This document shows positions 18,708 to 29,588 of a stretch of DNA of 64,000 nucleotides, piece after piece. Below the pieces are notes generated by a model. It had not been told where the DNA came from, ran no database searches, and saw only the letters and a list, made by a program, of their open reading frames with translations. Positions within the stretch are counted from its first letter, which is position 1. Each line of letters begins with the position of its first letter. The translations under genes and the position numbers were made by a program. Origin of the DNA: Pikeienuella litoralis (GTDB taxonomy: Bacteria > Pseudomonadota > Alphaproteobacteria > Rhodobacterales > Rhodobacteraceae); assembly GCF_037646705.1 (NCBI RefSeq), contig NZ_JBBHER010000003.1, positions 434,001 through 498,000 on the forward strand, in the 5' to 3' direction.

Positions 18708-19181
18708 ATGGCGCCGAAAAAGGAACCGAAGCTCAAGATCGTGGCCGAGAACCGCAAGGCTCGCCATAATTACTTTATCGAGAGCGAGCTTGAGGTTGGA
18801 ATCATCCTTGAAGGCTCGGAGGTGAAGGCGCTTCGCGAGGGGCGCGCTCAGATCGCGGAAAGCTACGCCAACATCGAGGATGGCGAACTGTGGCTGATCA
18901 ACAGCTACATTCCGTCATATGACAAGGCCCGCACCTTCGGCCATGACGAGCGCCGGCGCCGCAAGCTTCTGGCGCATCGTGGGGAGATCGCCCGGCTGTG
19001 GCAGGGAATCGGCCGCGAAGGCGCGACGCTGGTGCCGCTGAGGCTCTATTTCAATGAAAAGGGCGTCGCGAAGCTGGCCATCGGGATCGCGAAGGGCAAG
19101 AAGATGTCCGATAAGCGCGAAACCGAGAAACAGCGCGATTGGGCGCGCGACAAGGCGCGGCTGCTGCGGGAGCGAGGATGA
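18708..19181 (+). CDS. smpB: SsrA-binding protein
   Basis: A 157-residue RNA-binding OB-fold protein that brings tmRNA into stalled ribosomes for trans-translation. Family landmarks include ENRKARHNYFIESELEVGI, LEGSEVKALREGRA and the basic C-terminal tail (KGKKMSDKRETEKQRDW) that mimics a codon–anticodon helix in the decoding site. No ssrA gene was recognised in the window. Its stop overlaps the start of the acetyltransferase gene (ATGA). Confidence 0.97.
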   Translation: MAPKKEPKLKIVAENRKARHNYFIESELEVGIILEGSEVKALREGRAQIAESYANIEDGELWLINSYIPSYDKARTFGHDERRRRKLLAHRGEIARLWQGIGREGATLVPLRLYFNEKGVAKLAIGIAKGKKMSDKRETEKQRDWARDKARLLRERG

Positions 19182-19909
19182 CGCCGGACATCTCTCATCT
19201 GTCGGCGGCGCTGGAGGCGACATGGCCTGCGGCCGAGCTGGTCGAGCAGGGCGGCTGGCGGCTCCGGCGCGGCGCGGACGGGGGAAAGCGCGTCTCCGCC
19301 GCGACAAGGGCGCCGGGCGCGCCGGACGCGGGGGCGGCGGATGTCGAGGCGGCGGCGGCGGCGATGCGCGCCTGGGGCCAGCCTGCGCTCTTCCGGATCA
19401 ACGAGGGCGAAGACGGGCTCGACCGGACGCTCGCCGACATTGGATACCTGAAGGCGGACGAGACGACTGTGTTCGCCGCGGAGGCGGGGGCCCTGATTGA
19501 CGCCCGGCCGGAGACGGCGCGCATCATCCGCGGCGGCACGCGCATCGCGTTGATGGAGGAGATCTGGGCGGCGGGCGGCGTCGGGCCGGGGCGCCTCGCG
19601 GTGATGGCGCGCGCGCCGGAGCCGAAAGCCTACATGATCGCCCGCCTCGGCGACCGGCCGGCCGCCGTCGCCTTCGCCGCGACCTCGGGCGAGATCGCGG
19701 CCGTTCACGCCCTCGAAACGCTGGCGGCCGCGCGCCGACAGGGGGCGGCGCGCATGCTGATGAGCGGGGCGGCCCGCTTCGCGGAGGAAAACGGCGCGCG
19801 TTGGCTCGCGCTCGCGGTCACGGAGCGGAACATCGCCGCGAGCACCCTTTATCGGGCGTTGGGAATGGCGCCCGCGACGAAGTATCATTACCGGGTGAGA
19901 CCGGATTGA
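19178..19909 (+). CDS. GNAT-family N-acetyltransferase
   Basis: A 243-residue acetyltransferase-like protein. The C-terminal half (about residues 130-240) shows the GNAT acetyl-CoA-binding pattern ETLAAARRQGAARML and the late motif NIAASTLYRALGM. The N-terminal half is degenerate and may be a second, non-binding GNAT fold. Substrate is unknown. Start at ATG 19178 overlaps the smpB stop by 4 bp, indicating coupling. Confidence 0.8.
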   Translation: MTPDISHLSAALEATWPAAELVEQGGWRLRRGADGGKRVSAATRAPGAPDAGAADVEAAAAAMRAWGQPALFRINEGEDGLDRTLADIGYLKADETTVFAAEAGALIDARPETARIIRGGTRIALMEEIWAAGGVGPGRLAVMARAPEPKAYMIARLGDRPAAVAFAATSGEIAAVHALETLAAARRQGAARMLMSGAARFAEENGARWLALAVTERNIAASTLYRALGMAPATKYHYRVRPD

Positions 19910-19932
19910 AGGCGGAACCTCGGAGAGATGAG

Positions 19933-20502
19933 ATGATCGAAGAAAACCTGACCGCGCTGAACCTGCCGCAGGAATCCCCGCTGCCGGAGGATATCCAGAA
20001 ATATTACGACATCTGCCAGGAGAAGCTGGGGCTGGTGCCCAATGTGCTCGCGGCCTACGGTTTTTCGGCCGAGCGTCTGCGGGCGTTCTCGCAGATGTAC
20101 AACGCGCTGATGCTCGCGGAGAGCGACCTCAGCAAGGCGGAGCGGGAGATGATCGCCGTCGCCGTTTCGGCGGAGAATCACTGCCTCTACTGCCTTGTCG
20201 CGCATGGCGCCGCGCTGCGCCAACTCACCGGAGACCCGGTGCTGGCGGACACCATCGCGGCAAATTATCGCCACGCGAAGATCACCCCGCGCCAGCGCGC
20301 GATGCTTGATTTCGCGGTCAAGATGACGAAAGCGAGCGCGACGATCGAGGAGGAGGACCGCGAGGCCCTTCGCGCCGCCGGCTTCTCCAATCGCGCGATC
20401 TGGGACGTGGCTGAGGTCGCGGCCTTCTTCAACATGACCAACCGGATGTCTTCCGCCGTCGCGATGCGGCCGAATACGACCTATCACGGCATGGCGAGGT
20501 GA
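19933..20502 (+). CDS. AhpD-like / carboxymuconolactone-decarboxylase-fold peroxidase-related protein
   Basis: A 189-residue all-helical protein of the CMD/AhpD superfamily. The redox motif is C84-L-Y-C87 with His91 (ENHCLYCLVAHGAAL), the CxxCxxxH arrangement used by alkylhydroperoxidase AhpD and its relatives. It is the 'peroxidase-related enzyme' type; peroxide reduction is likely but substrate and electron donor are unknown. ATG 19933 follows a GGAGAGATGAG ribosome binding site. Its stop overlaps the GTG start of the OmpA-family gene. Confidence 0.85.
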   Translation: MIEENLTALNLPQESPLPEDIQKYYDICQEKLGLVPNVLAAYGFSAERLRAFSQMYNALMLAESDLSKAEREMIAVAVSAENHCLYCLVAHGAALRQLTGDPVLADTIAANYRHAKITPRQRAMLDFAVKMTKASATIEEEDREALRAAGFSNRAIWDVAEVAAFFNMTNRMSSAVAMRPNTTYHGMAR

Positions 20503-21443
20503 GACTCGCGGCTCTTGCGATGGCGGCGGCGCTGTGCCTCGCCGGCGGTGCGGGGGCGCAGGAGGAGGATCTGGCGCCTGAGTTCGGCGCGCTCGAGGGC
20601 GCGGAGCTCAGTCATGGCCTGACCCGGAGTTTCGACGCCTACAAACTGCCGGTCGGCCGGTTCACCCGCGACGCGCAGCCGGTTCTGGAGATCGAGGGCT
20701 CGGTCCGGGAGTATGTCTACCGGCTGGATGGCGAGACCTCGACGCTTGAAGCGGTGCGGAATTATCAGCGCCGCTTCGAGGAGCTGGGCTACGGGGTTCT
20801 GTTCGAATGCGGCGGCGATGAATGCGGCGGCTTCGATTTCCGGTTCAACGTCTATCTGGTGGAGCCGCCGGCGATGCGGTTCGATCTCGCCGATTTCCGC
20901 TATCTCGCCGTGTCGGACGAGACGGATGAGCGCCATGCGACGGTGATCGCGTCGCGCCAGGGCGGCCGGCTTTTCGTGCAGATCATAGCGGTGGAGGGCG
21001 AGACCGCGCCGGAGCGGATGACCGCGGCCGCGGAGGCCCCGCCGCCGCGTGCGAAGCCGGGGCGCGCGCGGCTCTTCGCGCTGGCGCGGCGGCTGACCGA
21101 AGACGGGCATGCGCCGCTCGACGGGATCGAGTTCGAGGCCGGCTCCGCCCGGCTCACCGCGGCCTCTGGACCATGGCTGGAGCAGGCGGCCGCGCTTCTT
21201 CGCGGCCGGCCCGATCTCCGGTTTCTTGTGGTCGGCCATACGGACGCCCAGGGCGGGCTTCAGACCAATCTCGATCTCTCGCTCGCGCGGGCGAAGGCGG
21301 TGGCGGCGAAGATCGTCGAGGCGGGAGGCGTCTCGTCCGAGCAGTTGATCCCGCATGGCGTCGCCTTTCTGGCGCCGAGGGCCAGCAACAGGACGGAAGA
21401 GGGGCGCGCGCTCAACCGGCGGGTGGAGCTGGTGCTGGAATAG
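20499..21443 (+). CDS. OmpA-family protein with signal peptide
   Basis: A 314-residue exported protein. Residues 1-20 (MRLAALAMAAALCLAGGAGA) form a signal peptide. A unique middle region of about 175 residues contains the cysteine pair CGGDECGG. The C-terminal OmpA-like peptidoglycan-binding domain (about 205-314) has the HTDAQGG and NLDLSLARAKAVA segments that bind diaminopimelate. No beta-barrel is obvious, so it is probably periplasmic and tethered to the wall. A GTG start (20499) overlaps the preceding stop. It is convergent with the RNA methyltransferase gene, 9 bp away. Confidence 0.83.
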   Translation: MRLAALAMAAALCLAGGAGAQEEDLAPEFGALEGAELSHGLTRSFDAYKLPVGRFTRDAQPVLEIEGSVREYVYRLDGETSTLEAVRNYQRRFEELGYGVLFECGGDECGGFDFRFNVYLVEPPAMRFDLADFRYLAVSDETDERHATVIASRQGGRLFVQIIAVEGETAPERMTAAAEAPPPRAKPGRARLFALARRLTEDGHAPLDGIEFEAGSARLTAASGPWLEQAAALLRGRPDLRFLVVGHTDAQGGLQTNLDLSLARAKAVAAKIVEAGGVSSEQLIPHGVAFLAPRASNRTEEGRALNRRVELVLE

Positions 21444-21452
21444 CCGCCGGGC

Positions 21453-22670
21453 TCAATCCCGGTGAAACTGCGCGGCCAGCTCTACATGCGGCGACCAGCG
21501 GAACTGATCGACAGGCAGGACCCAGTCGAGCCGATAGCCGCCGTCGATCAGCGTCCGGGCGTCGCGCGCGAATGTCGCAGGGTTGCATGAGAGCGCGGCG
21601 ACTCGCGGCGGCCCGCCCTTCGCCAGCTCCGCCGATTGCGCCGCGGCTCCGGCGCGCGGCGGGTCGATGACGACCGCGTCGAGCCCGGCGAATTCCGCCG
21701 CCGTCAGCGGCCGGCGGAACAGGTCGCGGCTGACGGCGACGATTTTTTTCAGGCGCGGCGCGGCGCGCCAGCCCGCGCGGAGCGCGTCGATCATCGCGGG
21801 GTCGCCCTCGACCGCCAGAATCTCGGCGGTATCCGCAAGCGGCAACGAAAACGCGCCGCACCCGGCGAAGAGATCGGCGATGCGCCGGGCGCCTCCCACC
21901 GCTTCACGCGCCGCCACGACGAGCGCGGCCTCCCCCGCCGCGGTCGCCTGAAGGAAGGCGTGGGGCGGCGGCGTCACCAACGCCGAGCCGAAGCGTTGCG
22001 CGGGCGCGCGGCGGGCCGCGACGATTTCGCCGTTCCACGAGAGCCGTGCGAGATCATGCGCCGCGGCGAGCGTGGCCGCGTCCTCCGACATCGCGCGCTC
22101 GAGCGGCTTCGCGCCCTCGATCGCGAGATCGACGCCCGCGTCGGAGAGCGTCGCGAGGCCGCGAATCTCCCCCTGCCGCGACGCGCCGAGCCGCGCGGCG
22201 GCGCGCATGGGCTCCAGCGCCTTGAGCAGAGCGGGCGCGATCACGTCGCAGCTTTCGATCGGGACGAGCCCGTCGCCCGCGCGCACATGAAACCCGGCGA
22301 TCACGGTTTTCCTGGTTCGCCGCGCCGCGAATCCCGCGCGCCGGCGGGATTGCGCCGGAGAGGTGACGGTGGCGCGGATCTCGGCGCCTTCGATTCCCCG
22401 CGCGGCGAGGGCGAGGGCGATCCGGTCCCGCTTCCAGCCGGCCAGAAACGCGTCATCCGCATGCTGGAGCGCGCAGCCGCCGCAAACGCCGAAATGAGGG
22501 CAGCTTGGCCTGATCCGATGCGGCGATGGCGCGAGAATCTCCGGCGTCTCCATCCGCCCATCGGCGATGGCGCCCCGAACCCGTTCGCCCGGCAGGGTGA
22601 GCGGCGCGAAAATCTGCGCGCCGAATCCATCGCCGCCGGCGGCCAGTCGCTGAATGCTGATCGTCTCCAC
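21453..22670 (-). CDS. RNA 5-methyluridine methyltransferase family (RlmD/TrmA-like)
   Basis: A 405-residue class I SAM-dependent RNA methyltransferase of the COG2265 family, which makes m5U in 23S rRNA or tRNA. An N-terminal TRAM-like segment is followed by a cysteine cluster, SCPHFGVCGGCALQH (about residues 56-70), typical of the iron–sulfur-bearing members. The SAM-binding loop is IADLFAGCGAFSLPLA and the catalytic cysteine lies in LSCNPATFARD. The exact target uridine cannot be inferred. It is convergent with the OmpA gene and divergent from pgsA. Confidence 0.88.
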   Translation of the reverse strand: METISIQRLAAGGDGFGAQIFAPLTLPGERVRGAIADGRMETPEILAPSPHRIRPSCPHFGVCGGCALQHADDAFLAGWKRDRIALALAARGIEGAEIRATVTSPAQSRRRAGFAARRTRKTVIAGFHVRAGDGLVPIESCDVIAPALLKALEPMRAAARLGASRQGEIRGLATLSDAGVDLAIEGAKPLERAMSEDAATLAAAHDLARLSWNGEIVAARRAPAQRFGSALVTPPPHAFLQATAAGEAALVVAAREAVGGARRIADLFAGCGAFSLPLADTAEILAVEGDPAMIDALRAGWRAAPRLKKIVAVSRDLFRRPLTAAEFAGLDAVVIDPPRAGAAAQSAELAKGGPPRVAALSCNPATFARDARTLIDGGYRLDWVLPVDQFRWSPHVELAAQFHRD

Positions 22671-22782
22671 ACCGATGGCATACCCGCGCCGGCGCGGTTT
22701 CGAAAGGGGATGACGCGCATTCGGTCGGCCGAGGAGGCGTCACGTCTCTTGACCCCGACCCGGCTATCGCGATGCTGGCGCC

Positions 22783-23352
22783 ATGCGCCCGACCATACCA
22801 AACATTCTGACCATAGGCCGAGTCGTCGCGGCGCCTTTTGTTGCGCTGGTTTTTCTGACGCTCGCGCGGCCTTTGGCCGACATGGTCGCGTTCGCCCTCT
22901 TCACCGTGGCGGGGCTCAGCGATTTCCTCGATGGGTGGCTCGCGCGGCGCTGGGGGCAGGTGAGCGCGTTCGGCCGGATGCTGGACCCGATCGCGGACAA
23001 GGCGATGGTCGCGATCACGGGCGCGGTTCTGGTCGGGCTCTTCAATCTGTCGGCCGCGATCACGATCCCGGTGGCGGTGATCCTGCTCCGCGAGACGTTG
23101 GTCTCCGGGCTTCGCGAATACCTGAAGGGCGCGCGGGTGCTGGACGTGACGGTGCTGGCCAAATGGAAGACGACGGCGCAGATGACCGCTTTCGGCGTGT
23201 TGCTGCTGGCGGGCGCGATGGAGCCGGACCCATGGATCTTCGACGTGGGCGTCGCGCTGCTCTGGGTCGCGGGGGCGCTGACCGCGATCACCGGATGGGA
23301 TTACTTCGCCAAGGGCCTCGCCTATATTAAGGCGAAGGAGGACCAGGCATGA
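22783..23352 (+). CDS. pgsA: CDP-diacylglycerol–glycerol-3-phosphate 3-phosphatidyltransferase
   Basis: A 189-residue integral membrane enzyme that commits CDP-diacylglycerol to phosphatidylglycerol synthesis. The CDP-alcohol phosphotransferase signature is complete: D47, D50-G51, A54-R55, G64, D68 and D72 (in SDFLDGWLARRW and FGRMLDPIADK). About five membrane segments follow. Upstream of the ATG there is no Shine–Dalgarno-like purine run, and TTGACC lies 34 bp before the start (22749), hinting at a leaderless mRNA. Its stop overlaps moaD. Confidence 0.95.
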   Translation: MRPTIPNILTIGRVVAAPFVALVFLTLARPLADMVAFALFTVAGLSDFLDGWLARRWGQVSAFGRMLDPIADKAMVAITGAVLVGLFNLSAAITIPVAVILLRETLVSGLREYLKGARVLDVTVLAKWKTTAQMTAFGVLLLAGAMEPDPWIFDVGVALLWVAGALTAITGWDYFAKGLAYIKAKEDQA

Positions 23353-23597
23353 AGGTTCTGTATTTCGCATGGCTGCGCGAGCGGATCGGCGAAAGCGAAG
23401 AAACCGTCGAGACGGCGGGCCTCGCCACGGTCGCGGATCTGGTCGAAGCGCTCCGCGCCAGGGGTCCGCGCTATGAGGCGGCGTTCGCGGACCATGGCGC
23501 GGTCCGGGTTGCGGTCGACCAGACGGTGCGGGATTTCGACGCGCCGCTCAACGGCGCGGCCGAAGTGGCGTTCTTTCCACCGATGACCGGCGGCTGA
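23349..23597 (+). CDS. moaD: Molybdopterin synthase small subunit
   Basis: An 82-residue ubiquitin-like sulfur carrier for molybdopterin synthesis. It begins MKVLYFAWLRERIG and ends with the double glycine (PPMTGG) that is thiocarboxylated by MoeB. The ATG overlaps the pgsA stop by 4 bp, and the partner moaE follows 7 bp downstream. Confidence 0.96.
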   Translation: MKVLYFAWLRERIGESEETVETAGLATVADLVEALRARGPRYEAAFADHGAVRVAVDQTVRDFDAPLNGAAEVAFFPPMTGG

Positions 23598-23604
23598 GAT
23601 CCGG

Positions 23605-24048
23605 ATGGCGGTGCGGGTTCAGAGCGCGGATTTCGATCTGGGCGCGGAGGCGGCCGCGCTGGTCGGCGATGACGGCGAGACGGGCGGCGTCGTCACCTTC
23701 GCCGGCTATGTCCGGGGCGGCGACGTGCGGGCGGTGACGCTGGAGCATTATCCCGGGATGACGGAATCGGCGCTCGCCGGGATCGAGCGGGAGGCGCGCG
23801 CGCGCTGGCCGCTGACCGGCGTCGTGATCATCCACCGAATCGGCCGTCTGCTGCCGGGCGACCAGATCATGATGGTCGCCACCGCGAGCCGCCACCGCGC
23901 CGCGGCGTTCGAGGCCGCGGAGTTCCTCATGGATTATCTCAAGACCGGCGCGCCGTTCTGGAAAAAGGAGGAGACCACCGCCGGCGGCGCGCGCTGGGTG
24001 GATGCGCGCGAGACGGACGAGGCCGCCGCGGCGCGCTGGGAGCGCTGA
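23605..24048 (+). CDS. moaE: Molybdopterin synthase catalytic subunit
   Basis: A 147-residue large subunit of molybdopterin synthase, which inserts two sulfurs into precursor Z using MoaD thiocarboxylate. Conserved segments are GGVVTFAGYVRGG, LEHYPGMTE, VVIIHRIGRLLPGDQIMMV and the active-site lysines in DYLKTGAPFWKKE. It is coupled with moaD and pgsA in one small operon and convergent with the M3 peptidase gene. Confidence 0.96.
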   Translation: MAVRVQSADFDLGAEAAALVGDDGETGGVVTFAGYVRGGDVRAVTLEHYPGMTESALAGIEREARARWPLTGVVIIHRIGRLLPGDQIMMVATASRHRAAAFEAAEFLMDYLKTGAPFWKKEETTAGGARWVDARETDEAAAARWER

Positions 24049-24075
24049 CGCCGGGCGCCTCCGGCGGGCCGGCGC

Positions 24076-26109
24076 TCAGGCCTCGTCGAGGCCCCGTCGC
24101 CTCAGCAAGGCGTCCACCGTCGGCAGGCGGCCGCGGAACGCGAGATAGGCGCTCTCCGGGTCCTGCCGCCCTCCGGCGGCGTAGATCGTCCTGGCGAGCC
24201 GGTCGGCGGCCTCGGGATCGAACGGATCCCCCGCCTCCTCGAAGGCGGCGAAGGCGTCCGCGTCCAGCACCTCCGACCACATGTAGCTGTAATAGCCGGC
24301 GGAATAACCGTCGCCGGCGAAGACATGAGTGAAATGCGGCGTCCGGTGGCGCATCGTGATCGCGGCCGGCATGGCGAGCCGCTCCAGCACCTCGGCCTCG
24401 AACGCCAACGGGTCGCGCGCCTCGTCGTCCTCGACGAGATGCATTTCGAGATCGACCAACGCGGAGGCGACATATTCGACCGACGCGAACCCCTGGCCGA
24501 AGTTCTGCGCGGCGAGGACGCGGTCGATGAGTTCGGCCGGCATCGGAGCGCCGGTTCTGTAATGTTTCGCAAACCGCTTCAGAACGGATTTCTCGGAGAG
24601 CCAATGCTCGAAAAGCTGGCTCGGCAGTTCGACGAAATCGCGCGCGACGGAGGTGCCGGCGATCGAGGGATAGGTGACGTCGGACAGCATGCCATGAAGC
24701 GCATGGCCGAACTCATGGAAGAGCGTGCGCGCGTCATCGAAGGTCAGCAACGTGGCGTCGTCTCCGCGCGCGAAATTCATGGCGTTGGAGACGATCGGCC
24801 GCACGCGCCCATCCAGGTTCTGTTGCGCGCGATAGGCGCTCATCCATGCGCCGGAGCGTTTCGACCGCCGGGCGAAATAGTCGCCGATGAACACCGCGAC
24901 ATGCGCGCCCTCCCGCGTGACCTTCCACACCCGCGCGTCCGGATGCGGCCGCGGCGCATCCCGCAGCTCGGCGAACTCCAGCCCGAACAGCCGCCGCGCG
25001 CAATCGAACGCGGCGGAGATCACGGCGTCGAGCGGCAGGTAGGGTTTCAATTCCGCCTCGTCGAGATCGTGCTCGGCCCTGCGCTGTTTCTCGGCGTAAT
25101 AGCGCCAGTCCCAGGGCTGGATCTCGATATTCGCGCCCTCGGACGCGGCCAGAGCGGCGAGCGCCTCGCGTTCGGCTTCGGCGCGCGCGCGGGCCGGAGC
25201 CCAGACCGACATCAGAAGATCCCGCACCCGGTCCGGCGTTTTCGCCATCTGGTTGTCGAGCTTGAACGCCGCGAAGTTGCGGAAGCCGAGAAGCCGCGCG
25301 CGCTCCGCCCTGAGCGCGAGGATCTCCGCCGCCACCGCGCGATTGTCGGTCCCGGGGTTGGTCTCGCCGCGGCCGACCCAGGCGCGCCACGCCTCCTCGC
25401 GGAGCGCGCGGTTCGCTGAAAACTGGAGAAATGGCGAAATCAGCGAGCGCGAAAGGGTGATGACATGGCCGTCGATCCCGCGCGCTTTCGCAGCGGCCGC
25501 CGCCGCGTCGATCAGGAAGTCCGGCAATCCGGCCAGCGCGTCCGCGCCGTCGAGGCGCAGCGTCCAGTCATTCTCGTCCTTCAGCACGTTCTGGCTGAAC
25601 TGGGCGCCGAGCACGGCGAGCCGGCTCATGATCTCGGTCATGCGCGCGCGCGCGGGGCCGCGAAGCTGGGCGCCGGCGCGGATGAAGCCGGCGCTGGTCA
25701 ACTCCAGCACCCGGTCCGCCTCGGGGTCGAGGCCGAGATCGGCGCGGCGCGCCATCAGCGCCTCGATCCGGGCGAAAAGCTTCTCGTTCATCACCGTCTC
25801 GGCGCGGTGGCGCGACAGGACCGGCGCGACCCAGCGCTCGGTCTCCTGCATCGCCTCGTCGCCGGCGACGCCGACGAGATTGAAGAAGACGCTGGCGACG
25901 CGCGTCAGCGTCCGGCCCGACCGCTCCAGCGCGGCGATGGTGTTGGCGAATGTCGGCGGGGCGGGATCGTTCGCGATCGCGTCGATGTCGGCGCGATCCT
26001 CGGCGAGCGCGACCTCGAACGCGGGCCGGAAATGCTCCGGCCTGATGGCGTCGAAGGGAGGAATCTCAAATGGCGTCGACCAAGCGCCGAGCAGCGGATT
26101 GTTCATCAC
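24076..26109 (-). CDS. M3-family zinc metallopeptidase (oligopeptidase A / Dcp-like)
   Basis: A 677-residue cytoplasmic thimet-type oligopeptidase that degrades short peptides, including possibly cleaved signal peptides. The zinc site HEFGH (in TLFHEFGHALHGMLSD) is at about residue 465, with the downstream Glu helix following. The N-terminus NPLLGAWSTPFEIPPFDAIRPEHF is typical of the Dcp/PrlC branch. Length is standard. It lies 37 bp downstream of dnaJ on the same strand and could be read from the heat-shock transcript. Confidence 0.93.
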   Translation of the reverse strand: MMNNPLLGAWSTPFEIPPFDAIRPEHFRPAFEVALAEDRADIDAIANDPAPPTFANTIAALERSGRTLTRVASVFFNLVGVAGDEAMQETERWVAPVLSRHRAETVMNEKLFARIEALMARRADLGLDPEADRVLELTSAGFIRAGAQLRGPARARMTEIMSRLAVLGAQFSQNVLKDENDWTLRLDGADALAGLPDFLIDAAAAAAKARGIDGHVITLSRSLISPFLQFSANRALREEAWRAWVGRGETNPGTDNRAVAAEILALRAERARLLGFRNFAAFKLDNQMAKTPDRVRDLLMSVWAPARARAEAEREALAALAASEGANIEIQPWDWRYYAEKQRRAEHDLDEAELKPYLPLDAVISAAFDCARRLFGLEFAELRDAPRPHPDARVWKVTREGAHVAVFIGDYFARRSKRSGAWMSAYRAQQNLDGRVRPIVSNAMNFARGDDATLLTFDDARTLFHEFGHALHGMLSDVTYPSIAGTSVARDFVELPSQLFEHWLSEKSVLKRFAKHYRTGAPMPAELIDRVLAAQNFGQGFASVEYVASALVDLEMHLVEDDEARDPLAFEAEVLERLAMPAAITMRHRTPHFTHVFAGDGYSAGYYSYMWSEVLDADAFAAFEEAGDPFDPEAADRLARTIYAAGGRQDPESAYLAFRGRLPTVDALLRRRGLDEA

Positions 26110-26146
26110 ACCATTCCTTGGAGTTGCTGGCGCGGCGCGCCCGGTT

Positions 26147-27307
26147 TCAGCCCGTCATTCCGCCCCAGAAGCTCCGGACGCGGGAGAAGAAGTCGTCGGT
26201 CTCGGGATTGTTCTCGGCGCTCGCCTCATCGAAGAGCTTCAGGAGCTCCTTCTGATGAGCGGAGAGGTTCACCGGCGTCTCGACCGCGAGCTCCAGGTAG
26301 AGATCGCCGAAGCGGCCGCCGCGAAGCTGCGGCATGCCTTTCGCGCGGAGCCGGAGCTGCTTGCCGGACTGGCTGCCGGCGGGGATCTTCACGCGCGTGC
26401 GCCCGCCGTCGATCGTCGGCACCTCGATCTCGCCGCCAAGCGCCGCGGTCGTCATCTTCACCGGTATCCGGCAGAAAAGATCCATTCCTTCGCGGGTGAA
26501 GATCTCGTGGTCCGCAATCTCGAGGAAGATATAGAGATCGCCCGGCGGGCCGCCCCGCTGGCCGGCTTCTCCCTCGCCGGCGAGCCGGATGCGGGTGCCG
26601 TTCTCGACACCTTCCGGGATCCGGACGGAAAGCGTGCGCTCCTTGGCGACCCGGCCCTGACCGCCGCATGTCCGGCATGGATTCTTGATCACCTGGCCGC
26701 GCCCGCTACAGGTCGGGCAGGTCCGCTCGATGGTGAAGAATCCCTGCTGCGCGCGGACCTTGCCAAGGCCCGAGCAGGTCGGGCAGGTCGTCGGCTCCGC
26801 TCCGCCTTCGGCGCCGGTGCCGGCGCAGGCGTCGCAGGCGACCGACCCCGGCACGGAGATCGTGGTCTCCTTGCCGAGATAGGCGTCTTCAAGCGAGATC
26901 CTCAGATTGTATCGCAGGTCGGAGCCGCGGGTTCTGGCCCTGCCGCCGGCGGCGCGGCCGCGCTGGCCGCCCATGAAGTCGCCGAAGAGATCGTCGAACA
27001 CATCCGAAAAGGCGGACGAGAATTCCGGCCCGTGCCGCGGCCCGCCCGCGCCTCGCGCGCCGGCGGCGCCGAAGCCGCCCGCTTCGAACGCGGCGTGGCC
27101 GAACTGATCGTAAGCGGCTTTTTTCTCCGGATCCTTCAGAACATCGTAGGCCTCGTTCACGGCCTTGAAATTCTCGGAGGCGTTCGGGTCGTCCTTGTTG
27201 CGGTCCGGATGCGTATCGCGCGCGAGTTGGCGATAGGCTTTCTTGATCTCGGCTTCCGAAGCGCCGCGCTTTACGCCGAGGATCTCGTAAAAATCTCGCT
27301 TAACCAT
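26147..27307 (-). CDS. dnaJ: Chaperone DnaJ (Hsp40)
   Basis: A 386-residue co-chaperone that loads unfolded clients on DnaK and stimulates its ATPase. Domains in order: J domain (1-70) with HPD at about residues 34-36; Gly/Phe-rich linker (about 70-130); zinc region with four CxxCxGxG-type repeats (CDACAGTG, CPTCSGLG, CPTCSGRG, CRTCGGQG) at about 145-220; and C-terminal substrate domains. The ATG at 27307 matches the family start MVKRDFYEILGV; an upstream extension to 27364 is non-conserved. It follows dnaK by 141 bp that contain a strong RNA hairpin. Confidence 0.98.
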   Translation of the reverse strand: MVKRDFYEILGVKRGASEAEIKKAYRQLARDTHPDRNKDDPNASENFKAVNEAYDVLKDPEKKAAYDQFGHAAFEAGGFGAAGARGAGGPRHGPEFSSAFSDVFDDLFGDFMGGQRGRAAGGRARTRGSDLRYNLRISLEDAYLGKETTISVPGSVACDACAGTGAEGGAEPTTCPTCSGLGKVRAQQGFFTIERTCPTCSGRGQVIKNPCRTCGGQGRVAKERTLSVRIPEGVENGTRIRLAGEGEAGQRGGPPGDLYIFLEIADHEIFTREGMDLFCRIPVKMTTAALGGEIEVPTIDGGRTRVKIPAGSQSGKQLRLRAKGMPQLRGGRFGDLYLELAVETPVNLSAHQKELLKLFDEASAENNPETDDFFSRVRSFWGGMTG

Positions 27308-27383
27308 GGGAACCCGCCAGAAGCAAAGAGAAACGTAGATAGGCGACGCCGCGCCCGAAGCCAAGCGCGGCGCTCACCTTCTT

Positions 27384-27413
27384 GACGCCGGACGGCGGGA
27401 GCCGCCCGGCGTC
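27384..27413 (-). promoter_or_regulatory. dnaK–dnaJ intergenic mRNA hairpin
   Basis: In the minus-strand RNA a 13-bp stem pairs 27401-27413 with 27384-27396 around a 4-nt loop. The one plus-strand A·C mismatch becomes a G·U pair in the minus RNA, so the stem is continuous only in the dnaK–dnaJ transcript. No U-tract follows, so it more likely sets mRNA processing, stability or partial attenuation than full termination. Confidence 0.55.
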
Positions 27414-27448
27414 ATTCCAAGATCTGGCCGTGGGGCGCAAAGCGCCGA

Positions 27449-29383
<1,935 letters not shown>

Positions 29384-29491
29384 TGATGCAGTTCCTTCTT
29401 TCCGGCGATGTGCGGCCGTCGGGTCCAGAGGGCCCCCGAAGCCTATCCCTTGGGTAAGTGGCGCATGAGCGCGCCCATGCGTTCTGGCGGT

Positions 29492-29520
29492 ATATAGTTG
29501 CGCCTTTTCCACCTCGCAAG
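29492..29520 (-). promoter_or_regulatory. Candidate RpoH (sigma-32) promoter of dnaK
   Basis: On the minus strand CTTGCG (29515-29520) is followed after 17 bp by CTATAT (29492-29497). This fits the alphaproteobacterial heat-shock pattern of a CTTG −35 and a CTATAT-like −10. Transcription would start near 29485, giving a leader of about 100 nt before the dnaK ATG. Confidence 0.6.
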
Positions 29521-29588
29521 CGGACCGCGGCGGCTTTTCCGCCTTCCGCGCCGGGTTCCGCGGCGCGCAATCTCTGGTTTTCGTGGGC

